Shown here: positions 1 to 10,300 of the stretch, in pieces
Layout: every line of letters starts with the position of its first letter
How positions within the stretch are numbered: the stretch's first letter is position 1
Assembly: GCA_028023455.1 (NCBI GenBank)
Contig: JAQFVV010000204.1
Location: 1,955,001 to 2,019,000 of the forward strand
Source: Epiperipatus broadwayi
Taxonomy: Eukaryota > Onychophora > Udeonychophora > Euonychophora > Peripatidae
DNA length: 64,000 bases
Direction of reading: 5' to 3'
Program-made: the position numbers and the translations under genes
Notes under the pieces: model-generated
Seen by the model: the letters and a program-made list of their open reading frames with translations, nothing else
What the model was told of the DNA's origin: nothing
The model's database searches: none

Positions 1-702
1 CAAAATTATGAATAGACATATTACTGAATGCCACATTGAAACTTGAAAGATTAATAAAATTGTTATCCACTAGAAAGTTCGAGCCTTTTGCTTACCGTTA
101 AAAATTTCCAAATTTATTCCAAAGTTTTTTCTAAAATTCACCCTCCAACTTGATATATCTATTTACTTATTTTTCTGGAAATGCGTTAATATATTTAACA
201 TGCAATGAAAACGTCACTTTCAAATTTCTTTAATGTCTTTCATGATCCATTTCATTAAATTCTTTCTTGGCAGCTCACTAATATAATTATAACCTCATAT
301 TGACTTATTAATCTTCATATTACAGCAATTCAAAAAAAATGCTGTAATAAAGGCACTTCTTAATTAAAAAGTCCAAATTAGCCAAAAGCATTATAACATT
401 TCTTCGCTTTATAAACTGTCTTAAAATGTCAACTACAAGTATGGTTATCAAACAAACAATTAAAAAAAACAGTATTTCATTACTAAAAATTTTAAAAATC
501 CATTTTCTTTTATTTAAATGCTAGTACAATCTCTGACTTGTCACGTGTTTATTTTTGCGCAAACACCCCCCCCCCCAGCTTCTTAATTTTTGTTTTTTAA
601 CATGTCTTTTTTCATAAATCATCTCAACAACACTAGCATCAAAATCACGTTCATATTTCTTTTCATGCTTATAAAATACAGACATAATTGTTAAATCAAT
701 TT
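1..702. other. AT-rich intergenic DNA, no gene seen
   Basis: No open frame, RNA gene or repeat arms that I can support. The only notable feature is an 11-base run of C at 566-576, which stands out in such AT-rich DNA and may be prone to length change. Confidence 0.6.
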
Positions 703-809
703 TATATGTAAGTAAAGGAATTTGAACTTAGAATTTTATAGTCTATATTCGAATGAAGGATGAATATAAACTGAAAAACCCTAAGTTCAAATCCCTTTAC
801 TTACATATA
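703..809. repeat. Small foldback (hairpin) repeat
   Basis: Arms 703-731 and 781-809 are inverted copies around the core AAGTTCAAATCCCTTTACTT with one or two mismatches. Inside them a second pair (AGTCTATATTC / GAATATAAACT) continues the stem, so the whole 107 bp can fold into one hairpin. A half copy in + orientation lies at 31911-31970, so this is an interspersed family. No coding capacity. Probably a tiny MITE-like element. The 810-1257 stretch that follows holds nothing I recognise. Confidence 0.6.
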
Positions 810-1257
810 TATAAAACATTCAGTATAAATAAATTACATGTTGCCTTATAAATCAATTTTAGTTTCGTAGCTTTTGCGAAATCTCAAATACCAATTTCGC
901 ATAAATTCAGGTTGAGAGCATTTTTGCGTCAAAATCAACTATTTATATAACTTTGAATCTGACAAGATTGAGAATTAGGAAATGGTTTTAAAGCAATTGA
1001 TATATATACATGTAATGATGGTTTTAGAATTAGAAATGACAAATAAAAAAAAAAATAGATGAAGTTACAACTATATTGGTGCTTCCATATGTACCCAGTT
1101 TTTGGAATAAAATTAGAAAGATGTGTGCAAATAAGTTCAATGTTGGATTTAGGATTTCTATGAACTCGAATATGAAGAATAAAATAAATACATTAGATTG
1201 ATCTAAAGTTGTGTAAACAGTGGGATGCAGACAATTAGATTGTCCATATATATATAT

Positions 1258-1795
1258 TGTAAGCGACCACCTCCTCCTCTGAGATTACGGGCTTCGAAAT
1301 AAACATGACATAGCGTAAAGCTTTATTTATTTTCTTATATCGGTAATTATTCACTATCAATACAAGGGGGCGCCAGACACGATGATTTAATTATTATTTA
1401 ACTTCTCGCATCACCTTACGTCATGTCAAAACGATTTCGAAGTCTAATCCCGCCCACCAGCTCCGACTCCTAGCATGGACCAATAGGGTCACTCAGGGCC
1501 ACGATGTAATTGTTTCAGCAATTACTCCTCACGTAAAAGATGCACTGTACACTAATGGGAAGGAAGTTTTGTTTATTAACTGAGTGATCCTAGTACTGGA
1601 CTTAATTATTGGTTGTTGGCGACCAATACGACTGTTCGTTCATCCCTCCAAAACAATTAAACTTCTAAGATCATCCCCCCTATGAATTACTTTCAATATT
1701 CGCATTAAACATTTATTTATATTTTATTATAGGCCCGCCCAATTCTTAACCTATCTTAACTAAGAGTAAATAAATAAACATCGTGCCGTAAGTCA
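1258..1795 (-). mobile_element. LTR copy C (solo, inverted to its neighbour)
   Basis: About 538 bp, read on the minus strand from the palindrome centre near 1795 to the end ...GCTTACA at 1258. It is nearly identical, in opposite orientation, to the copy at 1784-2256, and matches the copy at 2283-2824 in the same orientation. TG...CA ends fit a long terminal repeat. No internal coding region follows its 3' end, which abuts a (TA)n run. The short repeat joining C and B (CACGATG / CATCGTG) makes a palindrome. Exact 5' boundary uncertain by about 10 bp. Confidence 0.7.
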
Positions 1796-2256
1796 CGATG
1801 TTTATTTATTTACTCTTAGTTAAGATAGGTTAAGAGTGGCCTATAATAAAATATAAATAAATGTTTAATGCGAATATTGAAAGTAATTAAAGGGGGATGA
1901 TCTTAGAAGTTTAGTTGTTTTGGAGGGATGAGCACGTCGATTGGCCCAACAACCAATAATTAGTCCGTACTAGATCCTCAGTTAATAAACAAACTTCCTT
2001 CCGATTAGTGTACAGTCGTCTTTTACGAAGGGTATTGCGAAACTCTCGTGGCCTAGGCTATTGGTCCTGCTAGAGTCGAGCGGGGTTGACTCAACGTTTT
2101 GACATGGCTGTGTTGAGAAGTAAATAATAATTAAATCATCGTTTACTCCCTGATTGATAGTAAATAATTACCGATATAAGAAAATAAATAAAGCTTTACG
2201 CTATGTCATGTTTATTTCGAAGCCCGTAATCTCAGAGGAGGAGGTGGTCGCTTACA
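1784..2256 (+). mobile_element. LTR copy B (inverted relative to copies A and C)
   Basis: Runs from TGCCGTAAGTCACGATG at 1784 to ...GGTCGCTTACA at 2256 on the plus strand. It is about 70 bp shorter than its sisters because of internal deletions, and carries many substitutions in its right half. It meets copy A tail to tail across a 26-bp bridge that contains the primer-binding site. Short open frames inside the LTRs are not believable genes. Confidence 0.7.
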
Positions 2257-2262
2257 ATTGGT

Positions 2263-2280
2263 GCCCCACGTTGGGCGCCA
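2263..2280 (-). other. Retroelement primer-binding site, tRNA-Lys type
   Basis: On the minus strand these 18 bases read TGGCGCCCAACGTGGGGC, the exact complement of the 3' end of a tRNA-Lys(CUU)-type tRNA including CCA. The site starts 2 bases after the LTR A terminus (CA at 2284-2283), the usual LTR-PBS spacing in retroviruses and Ty3/gypsy elements. This identifies LTR A as a 5' LTR read leftwards. The normal internal region is missing: the site runs straight into the end of inverted LTR B. Confidence 0.85.
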
Positions 2281-2282
2281 AT

Positions 2283-2824
2283 TGTAAGCAACCACCTCCT
2301 CCTTACAGAGATTACGGGCTTCGAAATAAACATGACATAGCGTAAAGCTTTATTTATTTACTTATATCGATAGTTATTCACTATCCACACAAGGGGGCGC
2401 CAGATACGATTATTTAAGTGGAATTTAATTACTCGCATCACCTTACGTCACACCAAAATGATTTCGAAGTCTAATCCCGCCCACCAGCTCAAACTCCCAG
2501 CATGGACCAATAAGGTTACTCAAGGCCGTTATATGATTGTTTTTAAAGACAACTCCTTACGGAAAAGACGCACAGTTCACTAATGGGAAAGAAGTTTTAG
2601 TTTGCTAACTGATTGATCCTAGCACTAGACTTGATTATTGGTTGTTTGTGACCAATACGACGGTTCGTTTATGCCCCGAACAATTAGGCTTATAAGATCA
2701 TCCCCCCTATATGCTATACTCAATATAATTGTTTGACATTTGTTTATATATTTATCATAGACCCGCCCAATTCTTAAGTCTATCTTAACTAAGGGAAAAT
2801 AAATAAACATCGTGACTTACGGCA
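2283..2824 (-). mobile_element. LTR copy A (5' LTR of a Lys-primed retroelement)
   Basis: A 542-bp LTR on the minus strand with TG at 2824-2823 and CA at 2284-2283, followed by the tRNA-Lys primer-binding site. It shares most of its length with copies B and C. It retains blocks that differ from them by substitutions, so the three copies are not a recent assembly artefact of one read. The Lys primer and 2-bp spacing favour a Ty3/gypsy-like or retroviral-type element. No gag or pol remains next to it. Confidence 0.75.
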
Positions 2825-2929
2825 CGATGTTGGCATATTACATTTAAAAGAAACATTGAAAATAAATCTAAATCTAAATAAATATAATTTAACGATAAAT
2901 TTATGAACGATCAAGAGTAAATGATATAA

Positions 2930-4085
2930 GACTTTAATTGTATGAAAAGACTTGAGAAATGCTCGACTTGTTTATATACTGAACGAATTTATTGAATATA
3001 AATATTAATTTGAATTTTATTCGCACACGCACACACACATTCACGCTCGCAGAGAAACATATTAAACATAATAAAGTATGAATGATCAATACAAGTTTCC
3101 TTTTTACCTTTTGAGAATACGGATTATGGTTTATTAGATTTTACTTAAGTTCAAAGTTCATGTTTTGAAAGTCCTACGATTACGATAGATTGCAATAATA
3201 GATTAAATGTTACAGCAAATTTTATGATTTATTTACGCAAGTGTGAGTTAGTTAACTATGAGATTGCCTTTAAGAGTTTACGAATTGAGTGAATGAAACA
3301 TAATATAAAATAAACTATTTACCTAGGATTTGATTTTGACTTCCGCTGCTTCGAGTGAAACGAGGATTTGAACGTGGGAGATGGCTTTCATGATGAAGTG
3401 ATTTGTTTATTTAAAGTGAGCATAGCATGGTCTGGACGATGTTGGTCTTTCTCGGAACATAATTATTAGGTTGGAGCATTAATTTCACGTGGAGATGTTA
3501 TTGAATTTCCATAGCTTCGGAGATATTCGGTGGCGGAGCGTCGATCAATCACTGAAGGGTTTTCTAGCCCCTCATGACAATCGACGCTCTCAGTATTAAT
3601 TTCATAATGATCATCTTGGATTTGGATACGGCGAACTGGAAGAATATTATTCTATGTCACGCTATATTAACTAAACACATTAAGTGAGGAACTCTTTCAG
3701 CAACGATATCAACAATGATAACAGCAACCAAAAAAAAAACACAACAACAGCAATAATAATAAAAGTAAGAACGATAGTAATAATAAAAAGGAAGCCTTTG
3801 AATAGATTTCGTTTGATATTTATAAGAGGTGATCCTTATCTTAGGATCCAATCTCCCCCCAGAGTTCCATATTTTTTAGAGTTGTCGTTCGGGTCCGCGT
3901 TCGATGTAAATGTTCACTCAATCCTTGTGCTTAAGGCAATTTTAAGTCTAGGCAATCTCATGTTGCAATCTCAGTTAACAAACTTCTATTCATTCACACT
4001 TTGAGTGCATGCGTGTGTGCGTGTCTTACAAGAACAATGCAATTTACATTAACTTAGAAGTCGAGCATTTAATCTTTTCTCAAAT
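2930..4085. repeat. Degenerate large palindrome with central 10-bp stem
   Basis: Several blocks recur in inverted order: the GTCGAGCATTT region (2955-2970 versus 4055-4075), a GTGTGTGCGTGT block (3025-3045 versus 4005-4025), and AGGCAATCTCA with its flanks (3255-3285 versus 3935-3985). A perfect 10-bp stem, GAGCGTCGAT at 3536-3545 and ATCGACGCTC at 3580-3589, lies near the middle. The arms are too diverged for a simple hairpin. This may be an old foldback element or an old inverted duplication. Open frames inside it (for example 3684-4004) are low-complexity and not credible genes. Confidence 0.4.
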
Positions 4086-4390
4086 CATTTCTAAAAGTTT
4101 TACTTTTACTATAATTATAATTCTAAATGAAACCCTTTTTTAAATACCCCGTGGCGTATACAAGTGGAAATTATCTATTAATATTTATAATGGCATATTA
4201 TTTTTCATTTTACTATATTTTTAGAGAATGTTATTTTATTAATTTATACGAAAGCCTTGACTATTTAATGAGACAATTATTATCTTTATTTTTACAAATG
4301 TATTTTAGAAAATGGAAAGAAAACTATTAAAGGTTACAAAATATAACGTTAAGAGTATTTTATACTGCTTGAGTGTGTGTGTGTTTACAT

Positions 4391-4530
4391 ATACCGACTT
4401 TGTCTCGGTATAATATATATATATATATTATTAAAAATCAGTCAACACTTAGACAATCCCAATAACAATCAACAATTTCAAACTGTTGTCAAAGCAATCT
4501 CCATTTAACAATAAAAGTGAAATATATATA
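4391..4530. repeat. Fragment of the TTGTCAAGGCAAC repeat family plus hairpin
   Basis: At 4465-4503 the block with CAACAAT and CTGTTGTCAAAGCAA matches the arms of the foldback at 19890-20078, the 359-bp satellite (57971-60490) and 60545-60600. Just upstream, ATACCGA (4391-4397) and TCGGTAT (4405-4411) form a 7-bp stem with a 7-base loop next to a (TA)n run. Short (GT)n and (TA)n tracts flank both. Confidence 0.5.
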
Positions 4531-4539
4531 TATACTAAG

Positions 4540-6452
4540 ATGAAATGAAATCAAAATTTGAAGGCCAGAATGATGCAGCCACATATATATAAAAAAATAA
4601 AACTGATTTAACAAATGGGTTTGTCATAAAAAGGAATGTGGGCAATAGTTTGATCCTGGTATTGTTAAGGTGATTTGTGGAGAAAGAAATAATAATTAAC
4701 AATGGGTTAAAAACTGTGCAGATCTCCAGATTATCACTGAGCTAAACATAACAAATTTTCATGTATAATAAATGCAGAATGTGGTGAAACTATGAAAATA
4801 TTGAAAAAAACAAGTTTAGACTAACGAGAGCAGTGGGCCAAAGTGATAACACTGTGTTCTAATTGCTCTGTTACAAGTGTTTTTGACTACAAGTTAAGTC
4901 AGTGCAGCTAGTTATCAATGTAAACATTACTTTTAAATGTATTCACATTTAAACAAAAATGTATCAGTTTTTTTATCCATTCATATTGCTTTTAGAAGAA
5001 TAGTTATTTGTTCTAACCCTATTATAAAAGGGAACTTAACTGGTTACCTGCCATCATCAAACATGTTGACCTAATTTGAAAACTATTTGCCTACTGCCAA
5101 AATTTTGCTGGAAAAACTGTGAAAAACACAGAAGTTCATCATTATTCAATTAAACTAATCAAAACTATATTTTGATCTTATTTGAAACTACAAGTAAACT
5201 TTAGATTGTACATATAAAACATGGAAGAAACTACCCTATCTCAGAATGGTAAAAATATTTAAGTCTGATTGATATATCTAAGAACTTTGTATTATTTATA
5301 TGTTCATTCAATAATTAATATTGGTAATTGTATAAAAAGCCTTTGTAAATGTTATTCTTTCCAAGTATTTAAATATATGTGAAGAGGGAAAATATCAATT
5401 TTATTATTTATCGATTATTTGAATATAGAAAGAAAATAGTCAGTCATATATGGCTCTAACATTTATATTCCTGAAGTATAATTCCTCAATTATAAAATTG
5501 AGAATAGAAAATAATATTTTAACTTATAATATCAGCACCTGATTAATATATTATTTCTATCTCAGTTTCTATTGTAATTTTATCTGTTATGAGAGTTGAT
5601 GTATTTATTATTATTGTTATTAGAGTAACTGTAGTTATGTTTAAACATCATCTAATTAATTCTTCCATTCCATTGTTTTCTTTAGAATAAATATTTTTTA
5701 GAATAGTTTTGTGACATTGTATTTATTTTTTACTTTCATAAGTTAAAAATTTGGATTATACAATTAAAGAATAAAGTATGAGAGGCAGTCAAACTGAATC
5801 TACAGAGTAATCTTCTAAACCAGAGACATTCTTTTTTGGATTCAGCATACCACCCAAACAATATCAAAATTTCTTTCTACCATCATCCTTTATACAACAA
5901 TTTGGAATGAGGCAAATAAAAAAATATTTATTTTAGTTTTTTTAATAACCAAAACAAAATTACTATAATAAAAGTTAAATATTTAATATATTTAGAAACA
6001 AAATATTTAGTATTATTACTAGTATTTCTAAAATTATTATATATAAAAAAATAGTTTATCTCTTGCATACCTTAAGTTGAGAACTGCTTTTAACCAAAAG
6101 ACAGGGCTCAAGATTATTATTGTTTGAAATAAATAACAGCTATATTTAGTCCATTAGTTTCCACTTCAATATTGATTTTCTTTTCTTTTATTATTTTGCT
6201 AAGTGGTGATGATGATAAGGAATTATAACAAGTATATTGAAAAAAACTTGGTTATAAATGATTTAAGTTTGAAAAATACTTGCTTTGAATATCATCATAA
6301 ACAAGATATTTTGTTTGTAATGTCTGTCAGCAATGTAATTATAGTACTTGCAAAGGATGCATTAACATGATATGCATTTAAATTTGCGCTCTCTTTTAAT
6401 ATTTTTCATCTGTATTTTACTTTTGATAATGTTATAATATTATCTATGTATG
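4540..6452. other. AT-rich intergenic DNA, no gene seen
   Basis: About 1.9 kb without an open frame of note, tRNA signal or clear repeat arms. Composition is uniform and AT-rich. Confidence 0.55.
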
Positions 6453-6553
6453 AACAGAGCAAAACTCTCCATACAGTATTGCCACCTGTGGTAAACAGAG
6501 TAATAAATGGATGCCAGAAGGCTTGTGCATAAAATCCCTATCTAATGCCTACT

Positions 6554-6614
6554 CATCCAATATCCCCAGACTAGTTTCTGGTTTGTGGCCTTCATCAGTG
6601 AGGAGCTTTGGATC
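6554..6614 (-). ncRNA. Hammerhead ribozyme motif, left arm of E1
   Basis: Read on the minus strand: stem I 5' strand, then CTGATGA (6598-6592), a short stem II, GAAA (6578-6575), then CTAGTC with predicted self-cleavage after position 6569. Stem I re-forms with TGGGGA on the 3' side against TCCTCA on the 5' side. A further AUCC/GGAU helix lies beyond an internal loop. Stem III is only the self-complementary ACUAGU. Stem II is weak: an A-A mismatch at its base and a C-A pair in this copy, so activity may be low. Confidence 0.7.
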
Positions 6615-6813
6615 TGAGAGCACTGTGTCTAAATCTTAGGATCTAATGCAACCTCTAGGAACCACCTTTTATCTCTACTTAACTACAAAACTATGATAAT
6701 AAAATATTTTTGGTGTTTTCAATTTTATTCTCATAGTTTTGTAGTTAAGTAGAGATAAAAGGTGGTTGCTAGAGGGTTGCATTAGATCCTAAGATCTAGA
6801 TGCAGTGCGCTCA

Positions 6814-6873
6814 GATCCAAAGCTCCTCACTGATGAAGGCCACAAGCCAGAAACTAGTCTGGGGATATTGGAT
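6814..6873 (+). ncRNA. Hammerhead ribozyme motif, right arm of E1
   Basis: Conserved core CTGATGA at 6830-6836 and GAAA at 6850-6853. Stem II is GGC (6838-6840) with GCC (6846-6848) and loop CACAA, with an A-A mismatch closing it toward the core. Stem III is the 6-base palindrome ACTAGT; the predicted cleavage is after C6859 (GTC). Inner stem I pairs TCCTCA (6824-6829) with TGGGGA (6860-6865). Outer stem I pairs ATCC (6815-6818) with GGAT (6870-6873). This is a type I layout with an internal loop where the stem I-loop II contact would lie. The A-A mismatch replaces the usual G-C, so catalysis needs testing. Confidence 0.75.
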
Positions 6874-6975
6874 GAGTAGGCATTAATTAGGGATTTTATG
6901 CACAAGCCTTCTGGAATCCATTGATTACTCTGTTTAGCACAGGTGGCAATACTGTATGGAGAGTTTTGCTCTGTT

Positions 6976-7929
6976 TATCAACAATTAATGTGCTAGTATA
7001 GAAAATGTGATCATGTGGTGATTATCTATGTATATTAAACAATTTAACAGTAAGAAAGCAAAAAAATTATCAACAGTTGATCCCATTTTTACTCAGCCTT
7101 AATTGCAATGAAAAGATTTATAAAATTTCTTATAATATTCTGATTATTGTAGCTATTATTTACAAAACTTTGCTTAGATATCCAATTCTTTTTATTTTAA
7201 GGAATCTTCGTCATTTTAAAAAGCAAATATATAAAGAAAAATTTGAACAATGTCGTGCTATTTTTGATGAAAATCTTTATCATTTTAACTGAGTTAAAAA
7301 TAGCTCATAAACTGTTTGTCTATATGTATAATTCCTAATAATTCTCAAATTTAACGATGTAAAATATTTAATCAATTCCGATGTTTTAGTAAAATAACAT
7401 GGTTCAATTGCAGTTGTGTGGTCGTTGCAAAGATATAAAAAATTGTATATAAGCATCGCTTACCAATATGAAATTGGAATAAAAGAAACTGCAACTCCCA
7501 TTAAGCTGTGCTTAACCAATAGTCGAACATCAATAATATATATATCAATGAATTTTCTCTACATATGTAATCAACTTTTTCCCATCAATTCTTAGTTTTT
7601 AATATCCTGATAATATCAGTAATATTTATTTCACTCATACTTTAATTTTAGCCTCTTTTTATTAATTTCAATATACATGTCTATATACTTCAACATACTG
7701 TTATGTAGTATCTGATTTTTTTACTAAGTGATAAGCACAGAAGAAATACATTTACTGAGGATCTTTTCCATATAATTAAATATATTATCTTTTAATGTTT
7801 TTACTAAAAGCACTCTATCCATATTTAATTTTGTTGGGGACAAATATGATGAGCATAATATGGAAAGATTACTTAGGTATAATCAATAAACTATAATTTT
7901 ATAATCTGATGATGCCCTCTAACATTAAC
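6976..7929. other. AT-rich intergenic DNA, no gene seen
   Basis: No supported feature. An open frame at 7077-7292 is short, AT-driven and resembles nothing I know. Confidence 0.5.
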
Positions 7930-8500
7930 CAAAAAATCACCTTATCGGAAACATACAATCTAATCAACTATAATTAACAACCCATTAAAACCACTAAATG
8001 TAACCAACCAAAGTCTCATTACACACTTCAAAAGATGGAGTCTGAAACCCAAATTCCTTGACTTCATCATTAAAATTAATCTTAATGTGTTTCCCATGAA
8101 TTGGTTTCTTTATCACCAAAGAGGCTTTTCTAGCATTGACCCAATATGTGGTCTGTGTTCTCATGAAGATGAAACCATAGATCATATTATACACCAGTGG
8201 CCAAGACTTAAAACACTGAAAGATATAATCATCATAAACTCCAACATAAGATCTAACATGATTTTCTCACTTGAAAATGCCATTCATAATGGAACTTTTG
8301 CAATAATAAGGCTTTCTACCTTTGTCCTTTATGCCATATGGATAATGAGATGCAAAACTCTCTTGGAATGACCCCTGCCTCAAATCATATGATTGTTTTA
8401 TAAAACACTCAAAAAAATCAAGAAACATGATCAGCTTCTTGCCTCCAGTAAAGTCCTTGATGACACCTGGTCTTTAACTGCTCTATCCTTTTCCTGATTA
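7930..8500 (+). pseudogene. LINE reverse transcriptase C-terminal remnant (zinc-knuckle region)
   Basis: The frame through 8087-8371, extended upstream, contains RWSLKPKFLDFIIKINLN, then CGLC, then DETIDHII. This is the end of a non-LTR retrotransposon ORF2: a helix rich in F and L followed by a CxxC...H-type zinc-binding motif (the last Cys is W here). The same layout is seen at 26400-27275 (CALC...ETTSHILEEC) and 50130-51072 minus (CRLC...HFLHSC), so all three are one clade. The frame ends near 8497 after DTWSLTALSFS. RT motifs proper are absent: a 5'-truncated, dead copy. Confidence 0.65.
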
Positions 8501-9594
8501 TCAACTCCCACCTACCCAGTATTTTAGATTAGGCAATTTTAAAAGAAAATATTCATGTTTATATTAAAAATGCTAATAAATTAAACAAGTTCTTCATTTC
8601 TCATATTCTACACAAAATTCTTCATTATACCCAACCACATAAGTGTATAACAATTGCGTTCTCATAATATAATCTAGCCAGATGGCAAACAGAATCTTAA
8701 TATAATCATGTTATTGTACAATTTATTTATTTATTTTTCTTTTATCAAGGTGTAATCACTATTTATTGTTAATAAAAAAAATTTGTTGAAATGAATAAAC
8801 TACAATTAATCAATTTAACTATTGCTTAATAAACTATTATCCTATTTTACAAAGTAAGTTATTGGTTTATCAAATACTAATTACTGTTTGCATTACTGAA
8901 TGTTTTTCTTTCTTTTCTGTGCAATTTTTCTCTTCCCCTCCCTTACTATCTTCCTTGTTTTAGACTGGTATGGTCTTCATTTGTTATGGCACTATTATGA
9001 ATCAGTCACTTTTTTATACTAACAGTAATAAGTCTTGTGCAATATTCATTCTTTAATTATATAAAAAATCCATTGGACAAACACTAATGTAGAAAGCTAT
9101 AATGACATAATGAGGAACTTTAAAACTGGAATTGAAACATATATTATTTAGAAAATAATTATGTGTTTTGAACATAAAAATTGGTTATTTTGCAGAATCT
9201 GACTAGATTCTCCTATAAAATAATTGTTCTTTAAGTGGTAAAATATTTAAATCTCAGTAATAATATAATTGTTGAGAATTAGATAACTGTCATCATAAAG
9301 GCTTTTTTTCTTAAATATAGGTAAACAATTTTTTTTTGAATTTTGCTTAATATTGACTCTTCAATATTTCAATGTATGATAGTGTTTGAAGCTAAAGAGT
9401 TGATATAAGATTAATATAACCACTCTTAATAAAACTCACTTCAAAAGAAGAAATTCAAGTGAATAGTTTTGGAATGGTAAATGTGTGCCATTAGATTCAC
9501 TCTGAGTTTAACTTGGTATCTTTTAATTTTGAAATTTCTTAGATGTTCATTAGCTTTAGTAATCAATAGTGGACAATTGATAGATCTTATTAAA
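8501..9594. other. AT-rich intergenic DNA, possible LINE 3' UTR at its start
   Basis: The first few hundred bases could be the LINE 3' UTR. The rest shows no gene or repeat arms that I can support. Confidence 0.45.
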
Positions 9595-10300
9595 TTCTTA
9601 TTTAGTGTTGTTCTGTTCAAATATTCCCTTCACTAGTTTTTAAATTGTGGCTTTTATCAGTGAGAAGCATTTGGACTTGAACAGTGCATGTGGACATTTT
9701 GGATCTAATGCCATTTTTCTCCATTAGCCATTTTTTAATCTTTTGTTATATTATCAAGCTACCTGCCAAAATTGAAAAACTTTAGATTTTTTTAATCTAA
9801 ACCTATGTGCTATCATAGTTACATAGATCTGAAACCAATTTAGATCTATATCTGAAAGAGTAGGAAAATAAAATAATTTTCTAATGAATAATAATAATAA
9901 GTATAAGCTAATGTTATGTGATATTTTGTTGGTAATATGATGTATTACTGATTTTGTACTACAATAAAGATGGAAAAGATTATGAAAAACTAAGGTATAC
10001 AGAAGCCAAACTGGTTTAAGATTTACATAATTATGCAGTAAATAGATTTGGATTTGAAAAAAACCATTTTTAATTTTAGTTTCTATCTTAATAGTGTAAT
10101 TAAAGTTTTAAAAATGGATGCTAGAAGAATGGTGCATTAGATCCCAAAGATCAAAGTACACTATTCAGAAAAATATGAAAGGCCACTCACTGGTAAAAAC
10201 TATAAGCTAGAACCTAGTCTGGGGGTATTTTGATAAAATAGCACTGGGTAAAGATTTAATAAGCATTACCACCTAACATCTATATATTTCTAAAGCTTAT
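9595..10300. mobile_element. Old copy of hammerhead family 1 (E3)
   Basis: The left part (9620-9860) in minus orientation and the right part (10110-10300) in plus orientation match the two arms of E1 and E2, including remnants of the hammerhead region. The right arm reads ...CACTGGTAAAAACTATAAGC then CCTAGTCTGGGGG. The left arm gives CTGATAA where CTGATGA is expected. Core bases are mutated in both arms, so neither ribozyme should work. Inner sequence near 9820-9850 (CATAGATCTGAAACC) also matches the inner arm of E2 (near 49005-49020), showing that the full element is longer than E1. Confidence 0.6.

Larger units (their letters stand above)
6453..6975. mobile_element. Foldback element, hammerhead family 1 (copy E1)
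   Basis: A 523-bp near-complete inverted repeat: left arm 6453-6696, right arm 6731-6975, loop 34 bp. Ends read AACAGAGCAAAACTCTCC on each side. The arms are about 95% alike, so the insertion is fairly young. Each arm encodes a hammerhead ribozyme motif on the strand that reads outward from the loop. No protein-coding capacity. Relatives lie at 9595-10300 and 48660-49800. No clear target-site duplication is visible. It resembles retrozyme- or PLE-derived non-coding repeats more than a classical DNA transposon MITE. Confidence 0.8.

Noticed and set aside
3684-4004. 106-residue open frame
   Set aside because: Starts in a run of Asn and Lys codons in low-complexity DNA, lies in a degenerate palindrome, and shows no domain.
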